From the NCBI RefSeq assembly GCF_001655615.1, contig NZ_CP011567.1, positions 2,737,001-2,801,000 on the forward strand: a DNA stretch of 64,000 bases, written 5' to 3'. The position numbers were made by a program, and so were the translations under genes. The DNA is from Pseudomonas sp. GR 6-02. GTDB taxonomy: Bacteria; Pseudomonadota; Gammaproteobacteria; Pseudomonadales; Pseudomonadaceae. Within the stretch, counting starts at the first letter, position 1, and each line of letters starts with the position of its first letter. Under the pieces are notes generated by a model. The model saw nothing but the letters and a program-made list of their open reading frames with translations. It was not told the DNA's origin and ran no database searches. Positions 25,699 to 34,295 of this stretch are shown here, piece after piece.

Positions 25699-26529
25699 AT
25701 GAGCAATTACGAAGGTCGCTGGACAACGGTCAAAGTGGAAATCGAGGAAGGCATCGCTTGGGTCATCCTCAACCGTCCGGAAAAACGCAACGCCATGAGC
25801 CCGACCCTGAACCGCGAGATGATCGACGTTCTGGAAACCCTGGAGCAGGATCCGGACGCCGGTGTCCTGGTGCTGACGGGGGCGGGCGAAGCCTGGACTG
25901 CAGGCATGGACCTCAAGGAATACTTCCGCGAAGTGGACGCCGGCCCGGAAATCCTTCAGGAAAAAATCCGCCGCGAAGCCTCTCAATGGCAATGGAAACT
26001 GCTGCGCATGTACGCCAAGCCGACCATCGCCATGGTCAACGGCTGGTGCTTCGGTGGCGGTTTCAGCCCGCTGGTGGCCTGCGATTTGGCGATCTGCGCC
26101 GATGAAGCGACTTTCGGCCTGTCGGAAATCAACTGGGGCATTCCGCCGGGCAACCTGGTGAGCAAGGCCATGGCCGACACCGTGGGCCATCGCCAGTCGC
26201 TGTACTACATCATGACCGGCAAGACCTTCGGCGGGCAGAAAGCCGCCGAGATGGGCCTGGTCAACGAGAGCGTGCCGCTGGCGCAACTGCGTGAGGTGAC
26301 GATCGAACTGGCGCGTAACCTGCTGGAGAAAAACCCGGTGGTGCTGCGCGCAGCCAAGCATGGCTTCAAGCGTTGCCGCGAACTGACCTGGGAGCAGAAC
26401 GAAGATTACCTGTACGCCAAGCTCGATCAGTCGCGTCTTCTGGACACCGAAGGTGGCCGCGAGCAGGGCATGAAGCAGTTCCTCGACGACAAGAGCATCA
26501 AGCCCGGTTTGCAGGCTTACAAACGCTGA
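25699..26529 (+). CDS. ech: Hydroxycinnamoyl-CoA hydratase-lyase (feruloyl-CoA to vanillin)
   Basis: A 276-residue crotonase-family enzyme that hydrates feruloyl-CoA (also coumaroyl- and caffeoyl-CoA) and splits it to vanillin and acetyl-CoA. The length equals that of the characterised P. fluorescens HCHL. All active-site residues reported for it are in register here: Met70, Tyr75, Gly120, Ser123, Glu143 and Tyr239. The oxyanion-hole segment is NGWCFGGGFS. The start at 25699 follows GAGAG and gives exactly this length; the upstream reading from 25648 is discarded. It is the first gene of ech-vdh-fcs-thiolase. Confidence 0.97.
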   Translation: MSNYEGRWTTVKVEIEEGIAWVILNRPEKRNAMSPTLNREMIDVLETLEQDPDAGVLVLTGAGEAWTAGMDLKEYFREVDAGPEILQEKIRREASQWQWKLLRMYAKPTIAMVNGWCFGGGFSPLVACDLAICADEATFGLSEINWGIPPGNLVSKAMADTVGHRQSLYYIMTGKTFGGQKAAEMGLVNESVPLAQLREVTIELARNLLEKNPVVLRAAKHGFKRCRELTWEQNEDYLYAKLDQSRLLDTEGGREQGMKQFLDDKSIKPGLQAYKR

Positions 26530-26552
26530 GCCCTGGCGTTTAGAACAAGGCG

Positions 26553-26583
26553 AGCTGGCCGGGCGATCGAGCGTCCGCCAGCT
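26553..26583. other. Intercistronic hairpin between ech and vdh
   Basis: AGCTGG...CGGGCG pairs with CGTCCG...CCAGCT in an almost perfect 12-pair stem (one bulged C, one G-T pair) with a short ATCGAG loop. There is no following T-run, so it looks like an mRNA-processing or stability hairpin rather than a terminator, perhaps setting the ratio of hydratase-lyase to the downstream enzymes. Confidence 0.5.
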
Positions 26584-26658
26584 GTTCGCCCCGGCGCCTC
26601 GGCGCTACTGTGAGCCCCTCGAACGTATTCCCGATAAAGACAATAAAGAGGAATCACC

Positions 26659-28107
26659 ATGCTGGACGTGCCCCTGCTGATCGGCGGCCAGTCGTGCCCC
26701 GCCCGAGACGGTCGAACCTTCGAACGGCGTAATCCGGTGACCGGAGAAATCGTGTCGCGGGTTGCCGCCGCCACCCTGGAAGATGCCGACGCCGCCGTGG
26801 CTGCGGCCAAAGCGGCATTCCCCATCTGGGCGGCCCTGGCCCCCAATGAACGACGCACCCGGTTGTTGCGCGCCGCCGAGCAGTTGCAGGCCCGCAGCGC
26901 GGAATTCATCGCCGCCGCTGGCGAGACCGGCGCCATGGCCAACTGGTACGGCTTCAATGTGCATCTGGCGTCGAACATGCTGCGTGAAGCGGCATCCATG
27001 ACCACCCAGATCACCGGCGAAGTCATTCCTTCGGATGTGCCCGGCAGCTTCGCCATGGCCCTGCGTCAACCGTGTGGCGTGGTGCTCGGCATCGCGCCGT
27101 GGAACGCCCCAGTCATCCTCGCCACCCGCGCCATCGCCATGCCGCTGGCCTGCGGCAACACCGTGGTGCTCAAGGCGTCGGAACTGAGCCCGGCGGTGCA
27201 TAGGCTGATCGGCCAGGTGTTGCAGGACGCCGGCCTCGGTGACGGCGTGGTCAACGTCATCAGCAACGCGCCCCAGGATGCCGCGGCGATTGTCGAACGG
27301 TTGATCGCCAACCCGGCGGTGCGTCGGGTCAACTTCACCGGCTCGACCCATGTCGGGCGCATCGTTGGTGAACTGTCGGCGCGTCATCTCAAGCCGGCGT
27401 TGCTGGAACTGGGCGGCAAGGCGCCGTTCCTGGTGCTGGAAGATGCCGACCTGGATGCGGCAGTCGAGGCCGCAGCCTTCGGTGCCTTCTTCAACCAGGG
27501 ACAGATCTGCATGTCCACCGAGCGCCTGATCGTCGATGCCAGGGTGGCCGATGCCTTTGTCGCCAAACTGGCGGCGAAGATCGCCACCTTGCCCGCCGGC
27601 AACCCCAATGCGGAAGGTTCGGTGCTGGGTTCCCTGGTGGACAGCAACGCCGGCGAACGGATCAAACTGATGATCGACGATGCTCTCGACAAGGGCGCAA
27701 CCCTGGTCGCAGGTGGCCGGTTGGAGGGCAGTATTCTGCAGCCGACCTTGCTCGATAGCGTCACCGATGCCATGCGCCTGTACCGTGAAGAATCCTTTGG
27801 CCCGGTGGCGGTGGTGCTGCGCGGTGAGGGCGATGAAGAGCTGCTGCGTCTGGCCAATGATTCCGAGTTCGGCTTGTCGGCGGCGATCTTCAGTCGTGAC
27901 ACCGGTCGCGCGTTGGCCTTGGCCCAGCGAGTCGAGTCGGGCATCTGCCATATCAACGGCCCGACTGTGCACGACGAGGCACAGATGCCTTTCGGCGGGG
28001 TCAAGTCCAGCGGCTATGGCAGTTTTGGCGGCAAGGCGTCCATCGAGCACTTCACCCAATTGCGCTGGGTGACCTTGCAGAACGGACCGCGGCACTACCC
28101 GATCTGA
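26659..28107 (+). CDS. vdh: Vanillin dehydrogenase
   Basis: A 482-residue NAD-dependent aldehyde dehydrogenase that oxidises vanillin to vanillate. The family motifs are present: IAPWNAPVILATRAIA, FTGSTHVGR, the base region LELGGKAPF and the nucleophile in NQGQICMSTERL, with the C-terminal PFGGVKSSGYGSFGG. Its place between ech and fcs is the standard ferulate-operon order, so the assignment is firm. An A-rich stretch (AAAGACAATAAAGAGG) leads into the ribosome site; a Crc/Hfq role is possible but the match is weaker than elsewhere. Confidence 0.95.
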   Translation: MLDVPLLIGGQSCPARDGRTFERRNPVTGEIVSRVAAATLEDADAAVAAAKAAFPIWAALAPNERRTRLLRAAEQLQARSAEFIAAAGETGAMANWYGFNVHLASNMLREAASMTTQITGEVIPSDVPGSFAMALRQPCGVVLGIAPWNAPVILATRAIAMPLACGNTVVLKASELSPAVHRLIGQVLQDAGLGDGVVNVISNAPQDAAAIVERLIANPAVRRVNFTGSTHVGRIVGELSARHLKPALLELGGKAPFLVLEDADLDAAVEAAAFGAFFNQGQICMSTERLIVDARVADAFVAKLAAKIATLPAGNPNAEGSVLGSLVDSNAGERIKLMIDDALDKGATLVAGGRLEGSILQPTLLDSVTDAMRLYREESFGPVAVVLRGEGDEELLRLANDSEFGLSAAIFSRDTGRALALAQRVESGICHINGPTVHDEAQMPFGGVKSSGYGSFGGKASIEHFTQLRWVTLQNGPRHYPI

Positions 28108-28172
28108 GCAGCTGTCGCAGCGCCGGGCGATGCACGCTTGAGAGCGCTCGTCGCCCGCGTGCAGGCCAGATA

Positions 28173-28186
28173 TAACAATAACAAGG
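28173..28186 (+). promoter_or_regulatory. A-rich Crc/Hfq-like motif ahead of the fcs leader ORF
   Basis: TAACAATAACAAGG: AAN-type repeats directly joined to an AAGG ribosome site that lies five bases before a leader ATG at 28192. Confidence 0.5.
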
Positions 28187-28191
28187 CTGCC

Positions 28192-28236
28192 ATGCCCCAG
28201 TTGACTGCTTCGCAGCGGACCGGTGGCGTGCCTTGA
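28192..28236 (+). CDS. Possible 14-codon leader ORF coupled to fcs
   Basis: ATG at 28192 opens a short frame encoding MPQLTASQRTGGVP. It ends in TGA, whose last base is the A of the fcs ATG (TGATG, 28234-28238). It has its own AAGG ribosome site, whereas fcs has none immediately before its ATG. This would make fcs translation depend on ribosomes finishing the leader. It may be chance, and the peptide itself has no recognisable function. Confidence 0.4.
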   Translation: MPQLTASQRTGGVP

Positions 28237-30134
28237 TGGAGAACAAGCACGTGAGTTCCGAATTCAGATCGCCACCCCAGGCCGACGCCAGTGCGCCACG
28301 CTATCGCCAGGTATCCATCGGCTGTCCTGCGGTCGAGGTCAGCGAAGAGCAGGGCATATTGCATATGCGTTCCCTGGAACCCTTGGCCGAGTTGCCCTTA
28401 CGCTTGCTCGATCGCCTGGTGCATTGGGCCCGGGTTCGCCCGCAACAGACCTTTGTCGCCGCTCGCGAGGACGGCGGCGACTGGCACCGGGTGAGTTACG
28501 CCGAGATGCTGACCAGCGTCCGCGCCATTGCCCAGAGCCTGCTGAGTTACGGCCTGTCGTCCGAGCGACCACTGGCGATCCTCTCGGGCAACGACATCGA
28601 GCATTTGCAGATGGCCCTGGGCGCGATGTACGCCGGCATTCCCTATAGCCCGATTTCCCCGGCCTATTCGTTGTTGTCCCAGGATTTCGCCAAGCTGCGG
28701 CATGTCTGCGACCTGCTGCAACCGGGGCTGGTGTTCGTCAGCGACGCCGCGACCTATCAGCGGGCGATTGAGGCGGTGCTGCCGGCCGATACGCCGCTGG
28801 TTACCGTGCATGGCCAAGTACCGGGCCGCCGTCAGGCGAGTTTTGCCAGCCTGCTGGAACGGCCCGGCGGTGCCGAGGCCGATTGCGCGTTCACGGCTAC
28901 CGGGCCAGACAGCATCGCCAAATTCCTGTTTACCTCAGGCTCCACCAAACTGCCCAAGGCGGTGGTCACCACCCAGCGCATGCTCTGCGCCAACCAGCAG
29001 ATGCTGTTGCAAACCTTCCCGGTGTTCGGCGAAGAACCTCCGGTGCTGGTGGACTGGCTGCCGTGGAATCACACCTTCGGTGGCAGCCACAACGTCGGTA
29101 TTGTGCTGTACAACGGCGGCACTTTTTACCTGGACGACGGCAAGCCGACCGTTCAGGGTTTTGCTGAAACACTGCGCAACCTCAAGGAAATATCGCCCAC
29201 CGCCTACCTGACCGTGCCCAAGGGCTGGGAAGAGCTGGTCAACGCTCTGGAGCAGGATGGCGAGTTGCGCGAGCGTTTCTTCTCGCGCATGAAGCTGTTC
29301 TTTTTCGCTGCCGCCGGTTTGTCGCAACGGGTTTGGGATCGCTTGGACCGGGTCGCTGAACAGCATTGTGGCGAACGCATTCGCATGATGGCCGGGCTTG
29401 GCATGACCGAGGCGTCGCCGTCCTGCACGTTCACCACCGGGCCATTGTCCATGGCCGGCTACATCGGCCTGCCGGCACCCGGTTGCGAAGTGCGGTTGGT
29501 GCCGGTGGACGGCAAGCTGGAAGGGCGTTTTCGCGGGCCACACATCATGCCGGGTTACTGGCGCGCGCCGCAGCAGACCGCCGAGGTGTTCGACGAACAG
29601 GGTTTCTACTGTTCTGGCGATGCGTTAAAGCTGGCTGACCCCCGTGATCCGCAACTTGGGCTGATGTTCGACGGGCGCATCGCCGAGGACTTCAAGCTCA
29701 GCTCCGGCGTGTTTGTCAGCGTCGGTCCGCTGCGCAATCGTGCGGTGCTCGAAGGTTCTCCTTATGTTCAGGACCTGGTGGTGGCCGCACCGGACCGCGA
29801 GTGCCTGGGGGCGCTGGTCTTTCCCCGGTTGTATGAATGCCGACGTCTGGCGGGTTTGGGTGCCCACGCCAGCGATGCCGAGATTCTGGCCAGCGCGCCG
29901 GTGCGTCAGTGGTTCAGCGATTGGCTGCAACGGCTCAACCGCGACGCCACCGGTAATGCCAGCCGCCTGGAATGGATCGCGCTGCTCGACGAACCTGCTT
30001 CCATCGACCGTGGTGAAATCACCGACAAGGGCTCGATCAATCAGCGTGCGGTGTTGCAGTGGCGTGCCGACAAGGTCGAGGCGCTGTATCGCGGTGAAGA
30101 TCCTTCCATCCTGCGTGCCGGACCTCTGCCGTGA
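28236..30134 (+). CDS. fcs: Feruloyl-CoA synthetase
   Basis: A 632-residue AMP-forming acyl-CoA ligase that activates ferulate and related hydroxycinnamates with ATP and CoA. The P-loop motif is seen as FLFTSGSTKLPKAVV, the middle motif as DWLPWNHTFGG and the later MAGLGMTEASPSCTF; FKLSSGVFVSVGPLRNRAVL lies near the hinge. The ATG at 28236 overlaps the stop of a small leader frame. The gene overlaps the thiolase gene by four bases (GTGA). Together with ech and vdh it converts ferulate to vanillate and acetyl-CoA. Confidence 0.94.
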   Translation: MENKHVSSEFRSPPQADASAPRYRQVSIGCPAVEVSEEQGILHMRSLEPLAELPLRLLDRLVHWARVRPQQTFVAAREDGGDWHRVSYAEMLTSVRAIAQSLLSYGLSSERPLAILSGNDIEHLQMALGAMYAGIPYSPISPAYSLLSQDFAKLRHVCDLLQPGLVFVSDAATYQRAIEAVLPADTPLVTVHGQVPGRRQASFASLLERPGGAEADCAFTATGPDSIAKFLFTSGSTKLPKAVVTTQRMLCANQQMLLQTFPVFGEEPPVLVDWLPWNHTFGGSHNVGIVLYNGGTFYLDDGKPTVQGFAETLRNLKEISPTAYLTVPKGWEELVNALEQDGELRERFFSRMKLFFFAAAGLSQRVWDRLDRVAEQHCGERIRMMAGLGMTEASPSCTFTTGPLSMAGYIGLPAPGCEVRLVPVDGKLEGRFRGPHIMPGYWRAPQQTAEVFDEQGFYCSGDALKLADPRDPQLGLMFDGRIAEDFKLSSGVFVSVGPLRNRAVLEGSPYVQDLVVAAPDRECLGALVFPRLYECRRLAGLGAHASDAEILASAPVRQWFSDWLQRLNRDATGNASRLEWIALLDEPASIDRGEITDKGSINQRAVLQWRADKVEALYRGEDPSILRAGPLP

Positions 30135-31372
30135 ACGGTGCGGGGCAGTATTCGAGCTTTAGCGATGTGGCGATTTTCGAAGCCCTGCGCACGCCTTGGG
30201 TCGACCTTGGCGGGGACTTGGCTCAGGTCTCGCCGATCGATCTGGGGATCAAGGTCGGGCGCGAGGTATTGGCCCGCGCCGCTCTCGATCCGTCCTCGGT
30301 GGACAGCGTGCTCGCCGGCTCCGTGGCTCAGGCCAGTTTCGATGCTTACCTGCTGCCTCGACATATCGGCCTTTACAGTGGTGTGCCGCAAGAGACTCCG
30401 GCGCTGGGGGTGCAGCGCATCTGCGCCACCGGTTTCGAACTCTTGCGGCAGGCCGCCAGGCAGCTGGATGACGGCGTGCAGCTGGCCCTGTGTGTGGCAG
30501 CCGAATCGATGTCACGCAACCCGATTGCCGCTTACACCCACCGCAGCGGTTTCCGGCTCGGCGCCGAGGTGGCGTTCAAGGACTTTCTGTGGGAAGCCCT
30601 CTACGACCCGGCCCCAGGCGTAGACATGATCACCACCGCCGACAACCTGGCCCGGCGGCATGGCTTGAGCCGCGACGAAGTGGATCGCTACGCTCTGTGC
30701 AGTCATCAACTGGCATTGCAGGCGCAAGCCGACGGCTGGTTCGAGCCGGAACTGGTAGCGATTGGTAATGAGCGTTTTGAGTTGGCCGGCTATCAGCCAC
30801 GCAATATTCAGTTGCCACGGGGCGTGGACCGCGTAACGCACGATAGCCACCCGCGACCTACCGACCTGAGCGCTTTGGGCCGGTTGCAGTCGGTGCATGC
30901 CGGCGGTGTGCAAACGGCCGGCAACAGTTGCGCGGTGGTCGATGGTGCGGCGGCCGCGCTGGTGGGGCGAGCCTCTGCGGCTCGGCGTCCGGTGTTGGCC
31001 CATTTGCTGGCCAGTGCCGTGGTGGGGGTGGCACCGGAGTTCATGGGCATCGGCCCGGCGCCGGCGATCCAGTTGCTGCTGCAACGCAGCGGCCTGGCCA
31101 TTGACGACATCGGCTTGTTGGAAATCAACGAAGCCCAGGCGGCACAGGTGCTGGCCGTGGCGCAGGTGCTTGAACTGGACGGCGACCGCCTCAACCGGCG
31201 GGGCGGCTCCATCGCCCTGGGGCATCCCTTGGCCGCCAGCGGGTTGCGTCTGGTGCTGACCCTGGCCAGGCAACTGCGCGAGGGCAATCTGCGTTATGGC
31301 ATTGCCGCCGCGTGTGTTGGCGGAGGACAGGGTATGGCGCTGCTGATCGAGAATCCTGCCTATCAAGGCTGA
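30131..31372 (+). CDS. Thiolase family protein of the ferulate operon
   Basis: A 413-residue beta-ketothiolase-like protein. The nucleophilic Cys lies in QRICATGFELL, and the C-terminal His and Cys in SIALGHPLAASG and AACVGGGQG, so it looks catalytically intact. A thiolase called aat accompanies fcs in several Pseudomonas strains. Deletion work on the non-oxidative ferulate route suggested it is not essential, and its role may be in a side beta-oxidation route for hydroxycinnamoyl-CoA. It begins with GTG overlapping the fcs stop, implying translational coupling. The acyl-CoA dehydrogenase that follows in some strains is absent here. Confidence 0.88.
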   Translation: MNGAGQYSSFSDVAIFEALRTPWVDLGGDLAQVSPIDLGIKVGREVLARAALDPSSVDSVLAGSVAQASFDAYLLPRHIGLYSGVPQETPALGVQRICATGFELLRQAARQLDDGVQLALCVAAESMSRNPIAAYTHRSGFRLGAEVAFKDFLWEALYDPAPGVDMITTADNLARRHGLSRDEVDRYALCSHQLALQAQADGWFEPELVAIGNERFELAGYQPRNIQLPRGVDRVTHDSHPRPTDLSALGRLQSVHAGGVQTAGNSCAVVDGAAAALVGRASAARRPVLAHLLASAVVGVAPEFMGIGPAPAIQLLLQRSGLAIDDIGLLEINEAQAAQVLAVAQVLELDGDRLNRRGGSIALGHPLAASGLRLVLTLARQLREGNLRYGIAAACVGGGQGMALLIENPAYQG

Positions 31373-31449
31373 ACACCGCGACCTCTGCCCAAACCTGGCG
31401 TCTCTCTCTTGCGTTACTATGCAGGCCCACCTTTCTGGAAGTTGCCTGG

Positions 31450-32163
31450 ATGAGTAAGCCCGGTCAAACGGTGTTGGTCGCATTGCGCAAGATGATCGCC
31501 TCGGGCGAACTGGCGGCGGGCGAGCGGTTGATGGAAATCCCCACGGCGCAGCTGTTCGGTGTTTCGCGGATGCCGGTGCGCATGGCGTTCCGCACGCTGG
31601 AGCAGGAAGGCTTGCTGGTGCGTTTTGGCGGGCGCGGGTTTCAGGTGCGTTCGGTCAGCCCCGATGACATTGCCGGTGCGGTCGAAGTACGGGGCGTACT
31701 CGAAGGCCTGGCGGCGCGTCAGACCGCCGAGCGCGGGCTCTCGGACAAAGCCCGGGCGACCCTCGAACAGTGCCTGATGCAGGGTGATCAGCTGTTCGAT
31801 AAAGGGTACGTGACCATAGAAGACCTGGAGGTCTATCACGACCTCAACATGCGTTTTCACCAGGTGATCGTCGAGGGAAGCCACAACCCGGCGATCGCCG
31901 ATGCCCTGGCGCGCAACGATCATTTGCCCTTCGCTTCGGTGACCGCCCTGGCCGTGGACCGCAACGACATGGTCCGGGAATACCGACGCTTCAACTATGC
32001 CCACATGCAACACCATTCGGTGTTCGATGCCTTGGTCAACCGCCAGGGCGCGCGTGCCGAAGCGATCATGCGCGAACACGCCAACGCCACGTTGCGCTAC
32101 GCCGAGGTCTTCGGCTCAGCGACGGCCGAGGAGCGGATGAAGGTCATTCTCCGCTCGGAATAA
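31450..32163 (+). CDS. vanR: GntR/FCD family repressor of the vanillate genes
   Basis: A 237-residue regulator. The N-terminal GntR winged helix is seen as VLVALRKMIASGELAAGERLMEIPTAQLFGVSRMPVRMAFRTLEQEGLLVRFGGRGFQV, followed by an all-helical FCD effector domain with the metal-binding histidines (DLNMRFHQVIVEGSHN, HMQHHSVFDAL). It converges on vanB with only ten bases between the stops. VanR proteins bind TGGATCCA-type palindromes and release them with vanillate; two such sites flank the vanA promoter at 34199 and 34262. The start at 31450 gives normal family length. Confidence 0.92.
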   Translation: MSKPGQTVLVALRKMIASGELAAGERLMEIPTAQLFGVSRMPVRMAFRTLEQEGLLVRFGGRGFQVRSVSPDDIAGAVEVRGVLEGLAARQTAERGLSDKARATLEQCLMQGDQLFDKGYVTIEDLEVYHDLNMRFHQVIVEGSHNPAIADALARNDHLPFASVTALAVDRNDMVREYRRFNYAHMQHHSVFDALVNRQGARAEAIMREHANATLRYAEVFGSATAEERMKVILRSE

Positions 32164-32173
32164 GCGCGGTTTA

Positions 32174-33124
32174 TCAGATATCCAGCACCAGCAGCGGCGT
32201 TTTCGAGCGCGAGCAGCAAGGGGTGAACTGGTCGTTGCAGGCCTGTTCATCCTCGGTGAGGAACAGGTCGCGATGCTCCGGCACCCCCTCCAGAACCCGA
32301 GTCAGGCAAGTGCCACAAATGCCTTGTTCACAGGAAATGGCGATTTCGATGCCGTGGTCTTGCAGTACTTGCACCACGCTCTTGTCGGCCGGCACCTCAA
32401 AGACCTGACCGCTACTGGCGACCTTGATCGAGAAACTGCCATCGGCGCCAGTGTCGACGGGCGCGGCGGCGAAGTACTCGCGGTGCAGGTATTGTTCCTG
32501 CCAGCCCTGCTTCCTGGCCGTGTCCAACACGTGCTGCATGAAGCCACCGGGGCCACACACATATAAATGAACGTCGCTCTGCGGCGTGGCCAGAACCTTG
32601 GCCGCGTCCAGCACGGTGTCGGGTTCCTGATCGAAATGCAGGAACACCCGGTCGGCAAAAGGCGAGCGTTGCAGGCGTTCGACAAAGGCTGCACGGTCCC
32701 GTGATCGGGCACAGTAATGCAGCTCGAAATCCGCGCCACTGTGTGCCAGGCGTTCGGCCATGCACAGGATCGGCGTGATCCCGATACCACCAGCGAACAG
32801 CAGGCTGCGCCTGGCCTCATGGACCAACGGGAACAGGTTGCGCGGTTCACTGATCGGCAGGCGGGTGCCGGGGTGGATCTGCTCGTGCATGGCCAGTGAA
32901 CCACCGCGGGAGGTCGGGTCCTTGAGAACGCCGATCAGGTAGCGATGGCGTTCTTCGGGGTGGTTGCACAGGGAGTATTGCCGGATCAAGCCGCCGGGCA
33001 GGTGCACATCGATATGCGCACCGGCGCTGAAGGCCGGCAGCGGTCGGTCATCGACACTGGCCAGCTCATAGCTGCAGATGTCGTGGGCTTCGTTGTTGCG
33101 CGATACCACCAGCACTTCGATCAT
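32174..33124 (-). CDS. vanB: Vanillate O-demethylase, reductase subunit
   Basis: A 316-residue electron-transfer protein. The N-terminal part is a ferredoxin-NADP reductase-like flavin and NAD(P)H domain (RQYSLCNHPEERHRY, LFAGGIGITPILCMAERL). The C-terminal part is a plant-type [2Fe-2S] ferredoxin domain with cysteines in ISCEQGICGTC and a final Cys in FTPCCSRS. It passes electrons to VanA. Its ATG overlaps the vanA stop by four bases (ATGA), so the two are translated together in about equal amounts. Confidence 0.96.
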   Translation of the reverse strand: MIEVLVVSRNNEAHDICSYELASVDDRPLPAFSAGAHIDVHLPGGLIRQYSLCNHPEERHRYLIGVLKDPTSRGGSLAMHEQIHPGTRLPISEPRNLFPLVHEARRSLLFAGGIGITPILCMAERLAHSGADFELHYCARSRDRAAFVERLQRSPFADRVFLHFDQEPDTVLDAAKVLATPQSDVHLYVCGPGGFMQHVLDTARKQGWQEQYLHREYFAAAPVDTGADGSFSIKVASSGQVFEVPADKSVVQVLQDHGIEIAISCEQGICGTCLTRVLEGVPEHRDLFLTEDEQACNDQFTPCCSRSKTPLLVLDI

Positions 33125-34167
33125 GCCATTGACTCCTGCGGGGCTTGCTCCTTGGCGATCAATCGCTCCAGAACGCGACGTGACTGCACGCCGCCAGCGT
33201 CGATATTGAGCTTGAGCAAGCTGCGCGCGGGATGGCTGAGCAGGTTCTGTTGCTGGCGTTCGAGCATCTGCAGGTCCTCGCTGAAAATCTTGCCCTGGCC
33301 CTCGCGGATGCTCGCGGTCAAGGCTTCATCCTGCGGATTGAAATTGCGCGCCATGCCCCAGAAGTACCAGATCGAGGTCTCGGTTTCCGGCGTGATGAAA
33401 TCGACGACGATGCTCGACGCCTTGAACTGCTGGGGAGCGTGATAACCGCCATGGCCGGCATGGGCCACGCCGACTTCGATCAGCACATGGCTGGGCGGGG
33501 TGAAGCGGCAGATCTGCCAGCGGTCCACCGGCACATCGTCGGCCAGGTTGTTGCCACGCAGGGCCATGCGCCAGAAGGGCGGGGCCATAATGTTTTCCAT
33601 GTGGCGGGCGGTGACCACCTCGTCGCCGTCGACCGTGGTCACGGGCGGCGCTTCGTCGATTTCCTTTTGGCCAATGCTGGACGCGTGAACGTAGGTTTCA
33701 TGAGTCAGGTCCATCAGGTTGTCGATCATCAGGCGGTAGTCGCACTGGATGTGGAACAGGCCGCCGCCATAGGCCCACTCGTCACTGACCGCCCATTCCA
33801 GATGATGGATCAGCGCCGGGTCGGCCAACGCCTGATCGCCGGGCCAGACCCAAATAAAGCCGTAGCGCTCGACCACGGCAAAGGTCTTGTTGCACGGGAA
33901 GCCGCGAACCCGCTGCCCGGGCATTTCCACAGTCTTGCCGTCGCACCCCATCACCAGGCCGTGATAGCCGCACACCAGATTGCCGTTTTCCACATAGCCC
34001 AAGGACAGCGGCGCGCCGCGATGAGGGCAGAAGTCCTCGACAGCCGCCACCTTACCCTCGTGGCCGCGGTAAAAAACCATCTTTTCACCGCAGATCTGAC
34101 GGCCCAATGGCTTGCCAGCGATTTCATCGGGCGTGCAGGCGACGTACCAGGTGTTCTTGGGGTACAT
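33121..34167 (-). CDS. vanA: Vanillate O-demethylase, oxygenase subunit
   Basis: A 348-residue Rieske non-haem iron oxygenase that demethylates vanillate to protocatechuate and formaldehyde. The Rieske centre is CPHRGAPLSLGYVENGNLVCGYHG, and the mononuclear-iron region is in NLMDLTHETYVHAS. The start MYPKNTWYVACTP is the standard VanA N-terminus and has a TTGGAG ribosome site; an upstream in-frame ATG is rejected. A Crc/Hfq-like AAATAACAACAAACAA leader and two VanR-type operators lie just upstream. The formaldehyde formed is a substrate for FdhA at the left edge. Confidence 0.97.
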   Translation of the reverse strand: MYPKNTWYVACTPDEIAGKPLGRQICGEKMVFYRGHEGKVAAVEDFCPHRGAPLSLGYVENGNLVCGYHGLVMGCDGKTVEMPGQRVRGFPCNKTFAVVERYGFIWVWPGDQALADPALIHHLEWAVSDEWAYGGGLFHIQCDYRLMIDNLMDLTHETYVHASSIGQKEIDEAPPVTTVDGDEVVTARHMENIMAPPFWRMALRGNNLADDVPVDRWQICRFTPPSHVLIEVGVAHAGHGGYHAPQQFKASSIVVDFITPETETSIWYFWGMARNFNPQDEALTASIREGQGKIFSEDLQMLERQQQNLLSHPARSLLKLNIDAGGVQSRRVLERLIAKEQAPQESMA

Positions 34168-34180
34168 GGAGATTCTCCAA

Positions 34181-34198
34181 GGTTGTTTGTTGTTATTT
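34181..34198 (-). promoter_or_regulatory. A-rich Crc/Hfq-like motif in the vanA leader
   Basis: On the minus strand, AAATAACAACAAACAACC lies between the promoter-proximal VanR site and the vanA ribosome site. It has AAC-repeat character expected for Hfq/Crc binding. Confidence 0.6.
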
Positions 34199-34210
34199 AG
34201 TGGATCCATT
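34199..34210. promoter_or_regulatory. VanR-type operator 1
   Basis: AGTGGATCCATT: palindromic TGGATCCA core, close to the ATTGGATCCAAT operator known for Caulobacter VanR. It overlaps the predicted -10 box and start site of vanA. Confidence 0.75.
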
Positions 34211-34237
34211 AATGGTGATTTATTGAGGTTTTGTCAA
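34208..34237 (-). promoter_or_regulatory. vanA promoter
   Basis: Minus strand: TTGACA (34232-34237) is a perfect -35 box. With an 18-base spacer the -10 is ATTAAT (34208-34213), which overlaps operator 1. Confidence 0.65.
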
Positions 34238-34261
34238 ACTGATTCTGTTTATTAACGATTT

Positions 34262-34273
34262 AGTGGATCCACT
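34262..34273. promoter_or_regulatory. VanR-type operator 2
   Basis: AGTGGATCCACT is a perfect 12-base palindrome. Its centre is 63 bases, about six helical turns, from that of operator 1, with the vanA promoter between them. Confidence 0.72.
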
Positions 34274-34295
34274 GGTGACTTTGGAATCCTCCGAA

